Below, in pieces: positions 5,455 to 14,151 of a stretch of DNA of 37,457 nt (its first letter is position 1; each line of letters opens with the position of its first letter). The notes beneath the pieces were generated by a model. It was given only the letters and a program-made list of their open reading frames with translations. It had not been told where the DNA came from and ran no database searches. The DNA comes from Bacteroidales bacterium (GTDB taxonomy: Bacteria; Bacteroidota; Bacteroidia; Bacteroidales; F082), in contig JAFYUH010000162.1 of NCBI GenBank assembly GCA_017549605.1, positions 1 to 37,457 on the forward strand, written 5' to 3'. Made by a program: the position numbers and the translations under genes.

Positions 5455-6299
5455 TTTGCCCTCATAATATTATACTTCTTGTCCGTATCCTCTCCGACAA
5501 TCTGATCTTTTGCAAGATAACACATTTCAAGCGGATCGACGGATTTCGCATATCTCTGAGAAGACGATGATAAGTCAGCCGTATGACCTTTCCAGATGTC
5601 GAAGTGGAGATGGTATCCGTTTGATGAACTGCCCGTATCGCCCATCTTGCCGATCACTTCGCCCTTCTTCACCTTCTGCCCCTTTTCAACGCTTGTATCT
5701 GAGAGATGGATAAAGCGATATGTATACTTCACTCCGTTAATCGTCGCATAAGCTCTGATGTTACGACCGATGACGGCTGAATTACCAACCTCAACCACTT
5801 CCATATCAGACGGGGCAATAATCGGCTGATTCTTTCCGCCATGTTCTGATGAGAACCCGAAGTCTATAGCCGGATGCTTGGAGCTGTACGGAGTAGTAAC
5901 CCCGACATAGTTCACCGGGAAGATGAGAAAGTCCTTTTCAGGCTCTTCTTTGGGTAACGGTTCAGCCTTTTCGATCATATCCGATACGCTGACAAACATT
6001 TTCCCAAGCATCCCGTCTGAAGCTTTGAGCTTTTCGTAAAAGCCCTGAGAGCCGAGCCATAAGCAGACCGCAAGCCATATGCCCTCTGAGAGGTTCATTT
6101 CCGTAAAGGTATCGGCAAAGCCAAGACCGAACCCTGCTGAAATGAGGATGCTTGCGATAAAGTAAAACCATCCTGCTTTGATTTCCGTCGCTTTGAGGGA
6201 TTCCACTAAATAGCAGACGGGCAGGCTCAGAACAAAGCCGAGCATAAGGATCTGAACGAAGCTTTCAAGTTCTTTCATATAGATAAATTCAATGTTCAT
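5451..6299 (-). CDS. Membrane-anchored M23 endopeptidase (holin-like/endolysin fusion)
   Basis: 282 aa. Residues 13-32, 41-61 and 72-88 are three apolar spans resembling a small phage holin. Residues 125-260 form a LytM/M23 zinc endopeptidase with H142-x3-D146 and the H230-L-H232 pair (HLHFD), plus the GQKVKKGEVIGKMGDTG strand typical of the fold. It should cut peptidoglycan peptide bridges from a membrane position. The start is the ATG at 6299 behind GGAGAGAAA; the frame runs further upstream but through three RNA hairpins. The joining of three spans and a peptidase in one chain is unusual. Confidence 0.85.
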   Translation of the reverse strand: MNIEFIYMKELESFVQILMLGFVLSLPVCYLVESLKATEIKAGWFYFIASILISAGFGLGFADTFTEMNLSEGIWLAVCLWLGSQGFYEKLKASDGMLGKMFVSVSDMIEKAEPLPKEEPEKDFLIFPVNYVGVTTPYSSKHPAIDFGFSSEHGGKNQPIIAPSDMEVVEVGNSAVIGRNIRAYATINGVKYTYRFIHLSDTSVEKGQKVKKGEVIGKMGDTGSSSNGYHLHFDIWKGHTADLSSSSQRYAKSVDPLEMCYLAKDQIVGEDTDKKYNIMRAK

Positions 6300-6320
6300 T
6301 TTCTCTCCTTTATATTTTTC

Positions 6321-6353
6321 AAAAACCCGCCCTTGCACGGGGGCTTGGGCGGT
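6321..6353 (-). terminator. Terminator/attenuator between tail fibres and lysis genes
   Basis: On the minus strand CCGCCC pairs with GGGCGG (6352-6347 with 6332-6327), followed by G and five T. It is the last of three hairpins in this gap and lies just before the lysin ribosome site, so lysis expression may depend on read-through. Confidence 0.6.
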
Positions 6354-6377
6354 AAAAACAAATGAGTTTTTGTCAAC

Positions 6378-6425
6378 CTCCCACCTGTGGGGAGTTAAGA
6401 GTCCGCAACCCCGAAAGAGTTGCGG
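6378..6425 (-). promoter_or_regulatory. Two further hairpins in the tail-lysis gap
   Basis: CCGCAAC (6403-6409) pairs perfectly with GTTGCGG (6419-6425), and CTCCC (6378-6382) pairs with GGGAG (6390-6394). They are more GC-rich than their surroundings. With the terminator at 6321-6353 they make a structured leader ahead of the lysin. No gene is visible in 6300-6480. Confidence 0.5.
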
Positions 6426-6480
6426 TGGGTGTTGTATTGTTATATTGTTTTTACTATTCCATATCTTCCTCAAAATCAGG

Positions 6481-6954
6481 TTAGTCCCCGCCACCAACTG
6501 CAATGTATTGATAACCACTTCCCGTATATAGGTTTGAATTATCTGATATGATTGTAAACCCATCGTCATTAGGAACAATTATTGCATAAGACCCTGCTGC
6601 ATAGAATCTTATATTCGCTGAATTACGCTTCGCAACAGCAGCTTGAGCACTTTCGGGAAGATAATATATAGCACTCAGTACATAATAAGATGTACTCGTT
6701 ATTGCACTTGTGCTTACAGACAATGATACCATTATATACGACGGTTTAAATCCAAGTCCGTTTATGGTCGCAATCGTACTCCCTGACGATTTCACCCCTT
6801 CACTAAGAGATATTTTTCCAGTGGCTACTTTATATCCACCACCTGAACCACCACCTGAACCTGCATCAGGAAGGGCGTTTATCTTCTGCAAGAGTTCGGG
6901 GAGCGTTGTGTTTTTAATTGTATTTATTTTGGTTGTATTGTTTTGTAATGTCAT
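6481..6954 (-). CDS. Fibre-like baseplate appendage protein 4
   Basis: 157 aa. An N-terminal helix (about 1-30, MTLQNNTTKINTIKNTTL) is followed by a Gly/Ser hinge (GSGGGSGGG, about 32-40) and a beta-rich domain with many S, T, Y and G residues. The same plan is found in the next gene upstream. It is probably a receptor-binding tip or decoration joined through its helix. No catalytic motif. Confidence 0.7.
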   Translation of the reverse strand: MTLQNNTTKINTIKNTTLPELLQKINALPDAGSGGGSGGGYKVATGKISLSEGVKSSGSTIATINGLGFKPSYIMVSLSVSTSAITSTSYYVLSAIYYLPESAQAAVAKRNSANIRFYAAGSYAIIVPNDDGFTIISDNSNLYTGSGYQYIAVGGGD

Positions 6955-6964
6955 AAGTCACCTC

Positions 6965-7420
6965 TTATGAGAATGTTATTGTTGCAGGTTCTGTACCTAT
7001 CAAAAATACAGAACGGGTAGGTGCAGTGCCTCCCATGATGGATGTATATCTCGAAGTATTTGACGGTGTGCAAGTAAACATTGAGAAGTCCGAAACATAC
7101 AAACCGAATAAACTGTTCGCTAATACATCGGAGAATGTCATAGTATCAGCGTTCATTGTACCCTGTACTATTTCTGTCCCACCTGAAACAACCTTTGCGT
7201 ATTCATACTTTACGTCACCAAATTCGCCATATCCTGCCGCGCCACCTGTAAATGAAACTGTCACAGTACAAGGCTGAATACCCCCACCACTTCCACCACC
7301 CGCCGCTTTACTATCAAGTAAAGTTAACGCCTGTGTAAGTTGGGATTCGATATCGGATAAACCCATTTCCTGATTATTAACCGCTGTGATAATACGATCT
7401 AATTCTGTCTGAATACTCAT
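6965..7420 (-). CDS. Fibre-like baseplate appendage protein 3
   Basis: 151 aa with a helical N-terminus (MSIQTELDRIITAVNNQEMG..., heptad-like), a Gly-rich hinge (AAGGGSGGG, about 39-47) and a beta-rich C-terminal domain. The helix-hinge-beta plan is shared with the 157-aa protein downstream, while the C-terminal domains look unrelated, suggesting swappable binding heads. Confidence 0.7.
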   Translation of the reverse strand: MSIQTELDRIITAVNNQEMGLSDIESQLTQALTLLDSKAAGGGSGGGIQPCTVTVSFTGGAAGYGEFGDVKYEYAKVVSGGTEIVQGTMNADTMTFSDVLANSLFGLYVSDFSMFTCTPSNTSRYTSIMGGTAPTRSVFLIGTEPATITFS

Positions 7421-7432
7421 ATGAGTACCCCC

Positions 7433-8305
7433 TTAAATCGCCGCAAGTGCTTCTTCAATGTCCGATGTGAGCGATACCGTGCCGCCTGTTGTATATCCAG
7501 CAGGAATTGAGGCACTTGTTGAGGTAATACCGTCAATGGTCTTGTTCATGGCACCATTACTCGCCATAGTTCCTTCGACTTTTGTGCCTGCAACATAAGC
7601 TGTCTTACCGTCGAGGATTTCAGTAGCTTTCGCAGTCGCATCTGTTGTGGTGATATACTCAGCAGGGATCGCTTCAACCTTTACGGAAGAAAGGACTTTT
7701 CCACTTGTCGGTGTAATTGTCTGCACGCTCTTTGTCGGTGTGACAGTCTTTGTCTCTACAGTGAGTTTGACTGTGCCTGTGCCGTCGTGGTAGCCTTTCG
7801 GGATAGTAAACGATACCGTTGTAACGTCAAGTGTCTTGCTGACTGCCCCGTTGTTTGTCATTGTACCTGTGATTACTGTACCGTCTGCGGCTACAAAGAT
7901 TTTACCTGTGAGAACATCACCTGCCGCCGTTGTTACACTTGTAACATCCTGATATGCGTCGGGAATTGAAGCTACTACAACGTCAGATAAACCGAAATAT
8001 CCGCTGTCTGCTGTAATGGACTGCTGTTTCTTTGTCGGAGTTACTGTCTTACTCTGAAGGTTATAGTTGCCCCCACCTGCAACGCCTGAAACTGTACCTG
8101 CACCATTGTGGTATCCTGCCGGAATTGTATATGTCTCGCCTTCTTTTACGCTTACTGCTACAGCTCCCTGATTAATAAGAGCTGCAATAGCCGCTGCAAG
8201 TTTATCAATATTATCTGTGTTGTTTGCCATGCCAAGCTCAACAAGCTTAGCCCTGATAGAGTTTCTTGCCGCTTGTAAACGGCTGATTTCTGTTGAAATA
8301 GTCAT
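7433..8305 (-). CDS. Tail fibre with IPxGYHxGxG repeats
   Basis: 290 aa. The N-terminal helix (MTISTEISRLQAARNSIRAK) is followed by repeated modules: IPAGYHNGAGTV, IPKGYHDGTGTV and the degenerate IPAGYTTGGTV, alternating with TVTPTK.xQxIT and G.V..SV.V..IP strands. Such repeats are common in tail fibres and collars of Bacillota phages and build beta-prism shafts. It probably contacts the host surface. Function is inferred from repeats and position. Confidence 0.8.
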   Translation of the reverse strand: MTISTEISRLQAARNSIRAKLVELGMANNTDNIDKLAAAIAALINQGAVAVSVKEGETYTIPAGYHNGAGTVSGVAGGGNYNLQSKTVTPTKKQQSITADSGYFGLSDVVVASIPDAYQDVTSVTTAAGDVLTGKIFVAADGTVITGTMTNNGAVSKTLDVTTVSFTIPKGYHDGTGTVKLTVETKTVTPTKSVQTITPTSGKVLSSVKVEAIPAEYITTTDATAKATEILDGKTAYVAGTKVEGTMASNGAMNKTIDGITSTSASIPAGYTTGGTVSLTSDIEEALAAI

Positions 8306-8320
8306 GAATAAATACCCCCT

Positions 8321-9052
8321 TTAAATTCTTGAAAGTAATATTTCGATGTTGCCGATTTGCGTAGCCACTGCTGCGGAAGTAATAGGAAGTGTATTATCCT
8401 TATTCGCTTCTGTTGCTGTATTAACTGAAAGCACCTTTGTGACGGGATCGAGATTCAGCGTTTCATCGGTTGTAAAGTCGATACCGCCTGACGGTGGGTT
8501 CTTTTTAAGATAATCTTCAACAAGCCCGGCGATTTTTTCTTCATCAACCTCAACCGATGCTGTCACTTCTGCTATAATCTCCGCTTTCCATGCTTCTAAC
8601 AGATCAGGTGGAACGTTTTTTTTTATGGATTCCGATGTGTCAAGTCTGTCAACTACGGGAATCCCGTCATATGGTTCTGTTGACCAGATATAATCGTCTC
8701 CGAAACGGAACGTAATAGCAATCAGGAATACACCAACATACGTTGTGGCTCCGGGCTTGATTGTATAAGTGAAAAACACATAATCGCAGTCTTCGCCTTC
8801 TCCGATTACTAAATCGGTAATCGGCAAGGCATCCTCATGCTTTTCTCCCGTGTCGGGGTCGATATTCTTATAGAAAATCTTTACATTCTCGCACTCCGAC
8901 ATATCGACACCACTTATAAATCGTGGCATCCTGAATGACAGGACAACCGAGTTTGTGTCATCCCTGACAAGCCGGAAGTCCTTGTATGGAGTAGATATTT
9001 TCTTCGACACGGGGTCGATATTAAACCTTACTCCGGCTTTGTAATTTGCCAT
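8321..9052 (-). CDS. BppU-like upper baseplate protein
   Basis: 243 aa. Residues 1-140 match the plan of BppU N-terminal domains: a beta-sandwich opening with F.ID and D.N...L.F......DLS-type motifs and ending in a D-S-I/L-D linker. A helical stretch (145-190) and a short repeat-rich tail follow. In lactococcal-type phages BppU links receptor-binding proteins to the baseplate, and the fibre genes on both sides fit that job here. Confidence 0.7.
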   Translation of the reverse strand: MANYKAGVRFNIDPVSKKISTPYKDFRLVRDDTNSVVLSFRMPRFISGVDMSECENVKIFYKNIDPDTGEKHEDALPITDLVIGEGEDCDYVFFTYTIKPGATTYVGVFLIAITFRFGDDYIWSTEPYDGIPVVDRLDTSESIKKNVPPDLLEAWKAEIIAEVTASVEVDEEKIAGLVEDYLKKNPPSGGIDFTTDETLNLDPVTKVLSVNTATEANKDNTLPITSAAVATQIGNIEILLSRI

Positions 9053-9072
9053 TTCTTACCTCCTGTATGTTT

Positions 9073-10641
9073 TTAATCAATAAGCCTGTGTTCCCATCCA
9101 TAGGTGGCTACGAGCTTCAACGAAAGGATATTTGACAGATCATAGTCAAAGCCTATGATGCTGAGAAGTCCATCGTCAATCTCGAGCGTAAGGTTGTTAA
9201 TATCCAATACGATATCACCATGTCCGATGGCTGTCCCTACAAAGGAATTGTTCACGAATAAGTCATAAGCGACATTTTCTTCAAATAATCCTCCGATGTT
9301 GTAAGCAAAAATGTTAATCGGAGCTTTTATGTAAAACCCATCCTGCCAAAAATTTGAATCAAGCATCCCATATGAATACATATCCACATCGTCAGATACA
9401 TTATTCTCACTCAGCACAACATTCTTTGTTGCGACATCGGCAGGTAAAAAGTTTTCAACTGGCGGACCCGAAGCACGAGTTGATGGGCGCATATTCTCAG
9501 GCAATACAATCTTTGACAGCACATATTGATTAATGAAGTAATCATCCGTCTTATTCGTCAGCGTAAGGAATCCGAGATAATCTTTCAGAAAACCGAATTC
9601 GAGCTGATATGTTCCCGTTCCGATACTTGTACCGATCAGCTTTCCATCGAAGAAAAGCTGATATTGCATCCCTTCATTAAATACTTCCGCATCCTGAGAG
9701 CCGATGATCAGCGTTCCGTCTGCTGAGTTATAAAGGTATGGTCTCGTTTTTATGTTCTGATACTCAGGTTCTTTCCCCGAAACCCACTCAAGGCTTTTTT
9801 CTCCTTCAAAATACGGTATATTCATATCGCACCATTCTTTTGAAGGCTCATTTCCTGCACCGCAACAAGCCGTTAAATCTATCAGCATTATTCCGTCAAG
9901 ATATACGGTTGATTTCGGATTTACAGCGAATGTTCTGAGAGTGTACGAAGAAGCGTTTACAACATCTATTTCAGCGATACCGCTTATCATAGTCCATTGA
10001 GGGAAATTTCCCGTATTCAATCCGATAACCCAATTCAGCCCAACGCCGTCTCCACCGTAGATTTCAAAACGGCAATCTTCCGGGCTTATTTCTCCCGTGG
10101 ATTTGATATACTCCCTTGCGTAATACTTATGTCCCACAATAGGCGTTGGAATTGCCTGAGAAGCAAGGTTTGATACAGCCATCCTAAACGAACGATTTCC
10201 GTCATATTTTTCCGAAGTGCTGAATGAATTTTCGCCTTCCCATGTTGTCCATGCTTCGTTGGTTTCAAAACTGCCGTTTTTGATTAAATTAACGAATGTG
10301 CTTCCTGTAGGAGCTTTTTCACTCAATGTCCCTTCAACTCCGAGGACAACTACACCTTCTCTTAAATTCTCGGGGATAAGATCTTTGACTGCATTACTCC
10401 CGATACCTACTGAGCCTGCACCGCTGTGATAGCCTTTTGGAATAGTGTATGAAGCTTCGATGGTATTCAGCGGTCTCGAAAGAGCTTCGCCATAAAATTC
10501 AATGTTCTCTACGCTCTCAACACACTTTTCCAAAGATGCTCCATCTTCAACAATGTACATACTTCTCAATTTTGTTCTGAGCCTGTTTCTAAGGTTGGTT
10601 ATGTTATTTATGTTTATCAAAATGCTTTCCAGAATTCCCAT
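9073..10641 (-). CDS. Tail fibre with carbohydrate-binding-like module
   Basis: 522 aa. It has an N-terminal helix (MGILESILININNITNL...), one IPKGYHSGAG repeat (about 68-77), then NLIKNGSFE...W (about 123-135), the typical opening of a CBM4/9-like jelly roll, and further beta-rich domains to the end. A cell-wall glycan ligand is likely but not determinable here. The start overlaps the DUF859-like stop by one base (TGATG) behind GGAGG. Confidence 0.75.
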   Translation of the reverse strand: MGILESILININNITNLRNRLRTKLRSMYIVEDGASLEKCVESVENIEFYGEALSRPLNTIEASYTIPKGYHSGAGSVGIGSNAVKDLIPENLREGVVVLGVEGTLSEKAPTGSTFVNLIKNGSFETNEAWTTWEGENSFSTSEKYDGNRSFRMAVSNLASQAIPTPIVGHKYYAREYIKSTGEISPEDCRFEIYGGDGVGLNWVIGLNTGNFPQWTMISGIAEIDVVNASSYTLRTFAVNPKSTVYLDGIMLIDLTACCGAGNEPSKEWCDMNIPYFEGEKSLEWVSGKEPEYQNIKTRPYLYNSADGTLIIGSQDAEVFNEGMQYQLFFDGKLIGTSIGTGTYQLEFGFLKDYLGFLTLTNKTDDYFINQYVLSKIVLPENMRPSTRASGPPVENFLPADVATKNVVLSENNVSDDVDMYSYGMLDSNFWQDGFYIKAPINIFAYNIGGLFEENVAYDLFVNNSFVGTAIGHGDIVLDINNLTLEIDDGLLSIIGFDYDLSNILSLKLVATYGWEHRLID

Positions 10642-12263
10642 CAGATACCTCCTAAAACATCATTTATCTGTTTAAACATGCTCCACAATGCACCCGAACT
10701 TACGGGTCGTGCATCATTCTGAACGGCTTCATCTGTGGTCTCGACGCTGATAACTCCATCTGACGATATGTCAATTCCATCCCCCTCTGTATACGATCCG
10801 CCACCGCCTGAACCTCCCGGATAAGTTCCCGTTACTTCGAGATTGCCGTTGATCCTGAACGTTCCTTCTTTCCATTGATAAGCGGGGACTGCACGACGGA
10901 TGGTTCCTTTATATACAGTTCCGTCACTCAGGGCATCATCAACCAAGATCTCAAAGGTATAAGTCTCAAGATACGACAATTCAAAAGTGAAGTCAAACGC
11001 AAACCGGACTGCTTCCATCACATCATCTGTGGCGTTGAGGTCGCGTTCTGAGCCTTTAAAAACTTCGTTGGAGCCTTGTTTATATATCTTCACATGCAAA
11101 TTAAGCGTTTTGTTGGCTACACCATCCAAAATGCCTTTAAACCAAGTTCCGATCCCCGACAATGTTATTTCTCCTTTATCAATATCTCTTTCGATATCAA
11201 CACTGCCGATGCTCGGCGGAGCATACGGGATAACATTGTCAATACTGACTGTTTTAGACGAACTTAATCCTCTGCTGTCTGTAACCGTTACTCTGTAAAT
11301 GTTTGAAGTTGCTTTGTCAAAAACAGCGGGATTCGTCGTTCTTATCCGTTCTCCGTCAAAAACCGAGAAATTCAACGATTCCGAAGCTCCAAGTGTAGGA
11401 TAAGCATTTTTAATAGTGACAGTAACTGTGCTGATCCCATTGATCAAGGTTTGTCTATCAGACGAATCTGTCCTGATTTCAACATCGAAAGTGGGGGTTG
11501 CGTTGACATAAACGAGAAGATAAGATGTTGTTTCACCAAGCCGAGTCCCGTTCGAGTCGTATGTCGTAACTATAAGCTTACAAAGTTCCGAGGACGCATC
11601 TTCAGGAATCGCATTACGTAAACGATATGGAACAGTCCACTCTATCTGCGATTGAGCTGTTTTTTCGGCGATTGTTCCCGAAAAGCCGTTACAATCATAA
11701 GTGATATCACAAACATAATCCGGATTTGTTTTTGTAATATACAAAGTGGTCACATCGTCTACATAAGCAGTTCCCTGATGGTTTATCTGTATTAAGCGTT
11801 GAATCGGCGGAAGTGTGATCGCCGCAGTAGTCGTTACCTTCTGAAAGTGGTTCGATGATGCTTCACCTTTGATAAGCCCGACTACGCTGACTGTAGCGGA
11901 TCCGTTATCGTTATGGGAAATCTCGTATTCGACATATTTATTCTCTGCATCGGTCTTTAATGGATAATCCGAGGAAACAGGATAAAGTGTTCCTACGCTC
12001 GCTTTCCTGAAGTCGAACGCTGTTCTGATGGTCTTTTCATTATCTTCGATTTTAAAAGATGATTTTTGCCAATCCGGATTTCGTGTATCATTAATTGGAT
12101 CGCTTACAGCCTTATACTTTATGATATACGGTCTCAGTCTGAGCTTACTCTTATTCGTGGCTGTACGATCTTCGTCGACAACCATCCACTGAAAGCCACC
12201 GCCATATCTGCCTGATGAGGGATAAACGACACCCTCAACTGTTGTCCATACTCCTAATCCCAT
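10641..12263 (-). CDS. DUF859-like siphovirus tail/receptor-binding protein
   Basis: 540 aa, almost wholly beta-strand, with Ig-like repeats (TVTIKNAYPTL..., VTVTDSRGLSSSKTVSIDNVIPYAPPSI at about 290-350) and a C-terminal Gly hinge (GGSGGGG, about 480) before a short helical tail. This matches the DUF859 family of siphovirus minor structural proteins, found in baseplates. It overlaps the hub gene by 10 bases. Confidence 0.75.
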   Translation of the reverse strand: MGLGVWTTVEGVVYPSSGRYGGGFQWMVVDEDRTATNKSKLRLRPYIIKYKAVSDPINDTRNPDWQKSSFKIEDNEKTIRTAFDFRKASVGTLYPVSSDYPLKTDAENKYVEYEISHNDNGSATVSVVGLIKGEASSNHFQKVTTTAAITLPPIQRLIQINHQGTAYVDDVTTLYITKTNPDYVCDITYDCNGFSGTIAEKTAQSQIEWTVPYRLRNAIPEDASSELCKLIVTTYDSNGTRLGETTSYLLVYVNATPTFDVEIRTDSSDRQTLINGISTVTVTIKNAYPTLGASESLNFSVFDGERIRTTNPAVFDKATSNIYRVTVTDSRGLSSSKTVSIDNVIPYAPPSIGSVDIERDIDKGEITLSGIGTWFKGILDGVANKTLNLHVKIYKQGSNEVFKGSERDLNATDDVMEAVRFAFDFTFELSYLETYTFEILVDDALSDGTVYKGTIRRAVPAYQWKEGTFRINGNLEVTGTYPGGSGGGGSYTEGDGIDISSDGVISVETTDEAVQNDARPVSSGALWSMFKQINDVLGGI

Positions 12264-13780
12264 AATTCATCTTCTCCTATCCAAAATGCTCCGACCCACC
12301 ATTCACCGTTCTGTTGGAATCGCTGAAAGAGTGTTCCCGCAGCATTCAAATTCTTCGTTGTGACATTTTTTATTTTCGCACCCTCTTTATTAAATTCCGC
12401 TACCTGTCCTCCGGCAACATTATTAATGTAAAGTCCGGAAGCGTTGATATTTGTAACAACATCTTCGTTGTACTGACCGACCGTAACACCGTTCAGGTCA
12501 ATATCAACCGTTGTATTATTCAATTTAGGAAGTCCATTATTAATAGATTCAGTAATTGAAGTGATACTTGCATGAAGCCCGTCTACATCCTGTGTAAACT
12601 CAGTAAATTTACCCTGAATCCCACTGAGCTGTTCTTCGAGATTGTTTTTCAGATTATCGGAGTTGGTCTTCGCTTCATCCAAAAGCCCCCGCAATACCTC
12701 AATATCTGTGTTTGATTGACTCGCGACCATCTGGATTTCCGCATTGGCTTTATCGACTTCGATAAAGGCTTTTCTTAAAGGATTCGGCTTTTCTATATTG
12801 TAAGAAATAGACGCTTTAACATAGCTCGACGCCTTTAATATAGATTTATTTTCCCCAAGTTCACGATGCAAAACAATAGTCCGTGTTGTTACTCCCTCAT
12901 TATCTGCAATATCTACAATATCTCCGCATTTGATATTCTGAACCGGGAACGCGTCCCTTAACTCAAAGCCTGCATATCCGAATCCTTTTATCTTCTCAAG
13001 AATTGCGGGTGCAAGTGCATTTTTTTTATCGTCAGTGTTGCAGAAGCCGTTATCGCTTATTTTATAGCTGTTTTCTCCGTACTGATTTACACCTTCATCC
13101 CATCGAAAAATCAGCTCTTCGCCTTCTGAATAGCTCTCATCCATGATAAGGACAGTAAATGGGGAGGTGTCTTTCTTATTCGTGAATTTCGAGTAATCAG
13201 CCGGAGTGATGTTTTTAACTTCGGATGAATGAAATTTAAGTTCAACTTTATCGTCTGCCGTGATATTCGCGTAATTGGCGGTAATTTCTGCAATTTTCCC
13301 AAGAACGGTTTGGCAGGATTCCCCGTCAAACTGGTTATCCTCCACAATGAAGTTCCCGTTTATATCAAGGTTTGCAGTTTTTGCCGAAAGACCACATTGA
13401 GAGAGCAAATCTGTGTATATCTCCTGGAGTGTGGCGGGGAAGGGGATATTCGGAGTATATAGGCGAGCTGTTTTTAGCATGTAATCGTAAGCCGTCACCT
13501 TCACTAATCCTTCATTGTCGTTCGGCTGGATATCCGTAACTATAAATGTTCCGATTCTGTCTTCAACCCATAAATGAGTGATTTCGTTATATGCCTCCCG
13601 AATATACACCACCTCTTTTCCCGCATATCTGCGGTCATTCAAAGTAGTAAAATCGAGGACCTTTGCAATTGCTGTTCCGATAAATTTACCGTCGTAATAA
13701 ATCGTGTCAAGAAGAGAGTCGTTTTTTACATAGACAGTAACATCGTCGATGATAATTTTGCTTCTTTGCTTGAATATCAC
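12254..13780 (-). CDS. Tail hub / tail-associated (Tal-like) protein
   Basis: 508 aa. The first 330 residues have the gp27-like hub character (small beta domains; VTAYDYMLKTARLYTPN, FPATLQEIYTDLLSQCG, GDIVDI). Residues 340-410 form a coiled coil (DKANAEIQMVASQSNTDIEVLRG...), and the C-terminal 100 residues are fibre-like and end EWWVGAFWIGEDELWD. It should close the tail tip beneath the distal tail protein. No peptidase motif is evident. Confidence 0.75.
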   Translation of the reverse strand: MIFKQRSKIIIDDVTVYVKNDSLLDTIYYDGKFIGTAIAKVLDFTTLNDRRYAGKEVVYIREAYNEITHLWVEDRIGTFIVTDIQPNDNEGLVKVTAYDYMLKTARLYTPNIPFPATLQEIYTDLLSQCGLSAKTANLDINGNFIVEDNQFDGESCQTVLGKIAEITANYANITADDKVELKFHSSEVKNITPADYSKFTNKKDTSPFTVLIMDESYSEGEELIFRWDEGVNQYGENSYKISDNGFCNTDDKKNALAPAILEKIKGFGYAGFELRDAFPVQNIKCGDIVDIADNEGVTTRTIVLHRELGENKSILKASSYVKASISYNIEKPNPLRKAFIEVDKANAEIQMVASQSNTDIEVLRGLLDEAKTNSDNLKNNLEEQLSGIQGKFTEFTQDVDGLHASITSITESINNGLPKLNNTTVDIDLNGVTVGQYNEDVVTNINASGLYINNVAGGQVAEFNKEGAKIKNVTTKNLNAAGTLFQRFQQNGEWWVGAFWIGEDELWD

Positions 13781-13784
13781 ATTA

Positions 13785-14150
13785 TCACCTCGTTTTCTTC
13801 AGCACCATCGAATAATCGTACAGCACATTTTTCTTTTCTGTTTTTTTTCTTATGCTGTACATTCCCGGCTCCAAGAAAAATACACCTTCTTTTGTCTCGT
13901 TTGTTTTTTCGGAGTAGTATTTTACAGTAGCTTCTCCGCTGGAAAATTGACTCTGAATGTTCAAATATTCATCGCCTTTTAAATTAGAAAACGTAAGGTG
14001 TAATTCCGTTTTCGAGTACGGAGCAAGGCGGATAAGTGATGTCCCATCCGCCATAATGATCTCCGAAAGCTTTACGGGTTCATCGTCGATTATTTCGTAT
14101 TTTGTCAGCCTTGAGCTTACGTCAATGCCGTTAATTATAATCAAACTCAT
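13785..14150 (-). CDS. Small distal-tail-like protein
   Basis: 121 aa, beta-rich (SLIIINGIDVSSRLTKYEI... and a second half with VKYYSEKTNETKEGVFFLEPG). Position between tape measure and hub, and size, suggest a minimal Dit-like or tail-tip adaptor. The start is the ATG at 14150 behind GGAGG; the ATG six codons upstream lacks a ribosome site and lies inside the tape-measure gene. Confidence 0.65.
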   Translation of the reverse strand: MSLIIINGIDVSSRLTKYEIIDDEPVKLSEIIMADGTSLIRLAPYSKTELHLTFSNLKGDEYLNIQSQFSSGEATVKYYSEKTNETKEGVFFLEPGMYSIRKKTEKKNVLYDYSMVLKKTR

Positions 14151-14151
14151 T

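Noticed and set aside
10987-11298. 103-aa plus-strand frame within the DUF859-like gene, and similar plus-strand frames through 5-33 kb
   Set aside because: Each lies wholly opposite a well-supported minus-strand gene, without ribosome sites or recognisable products.
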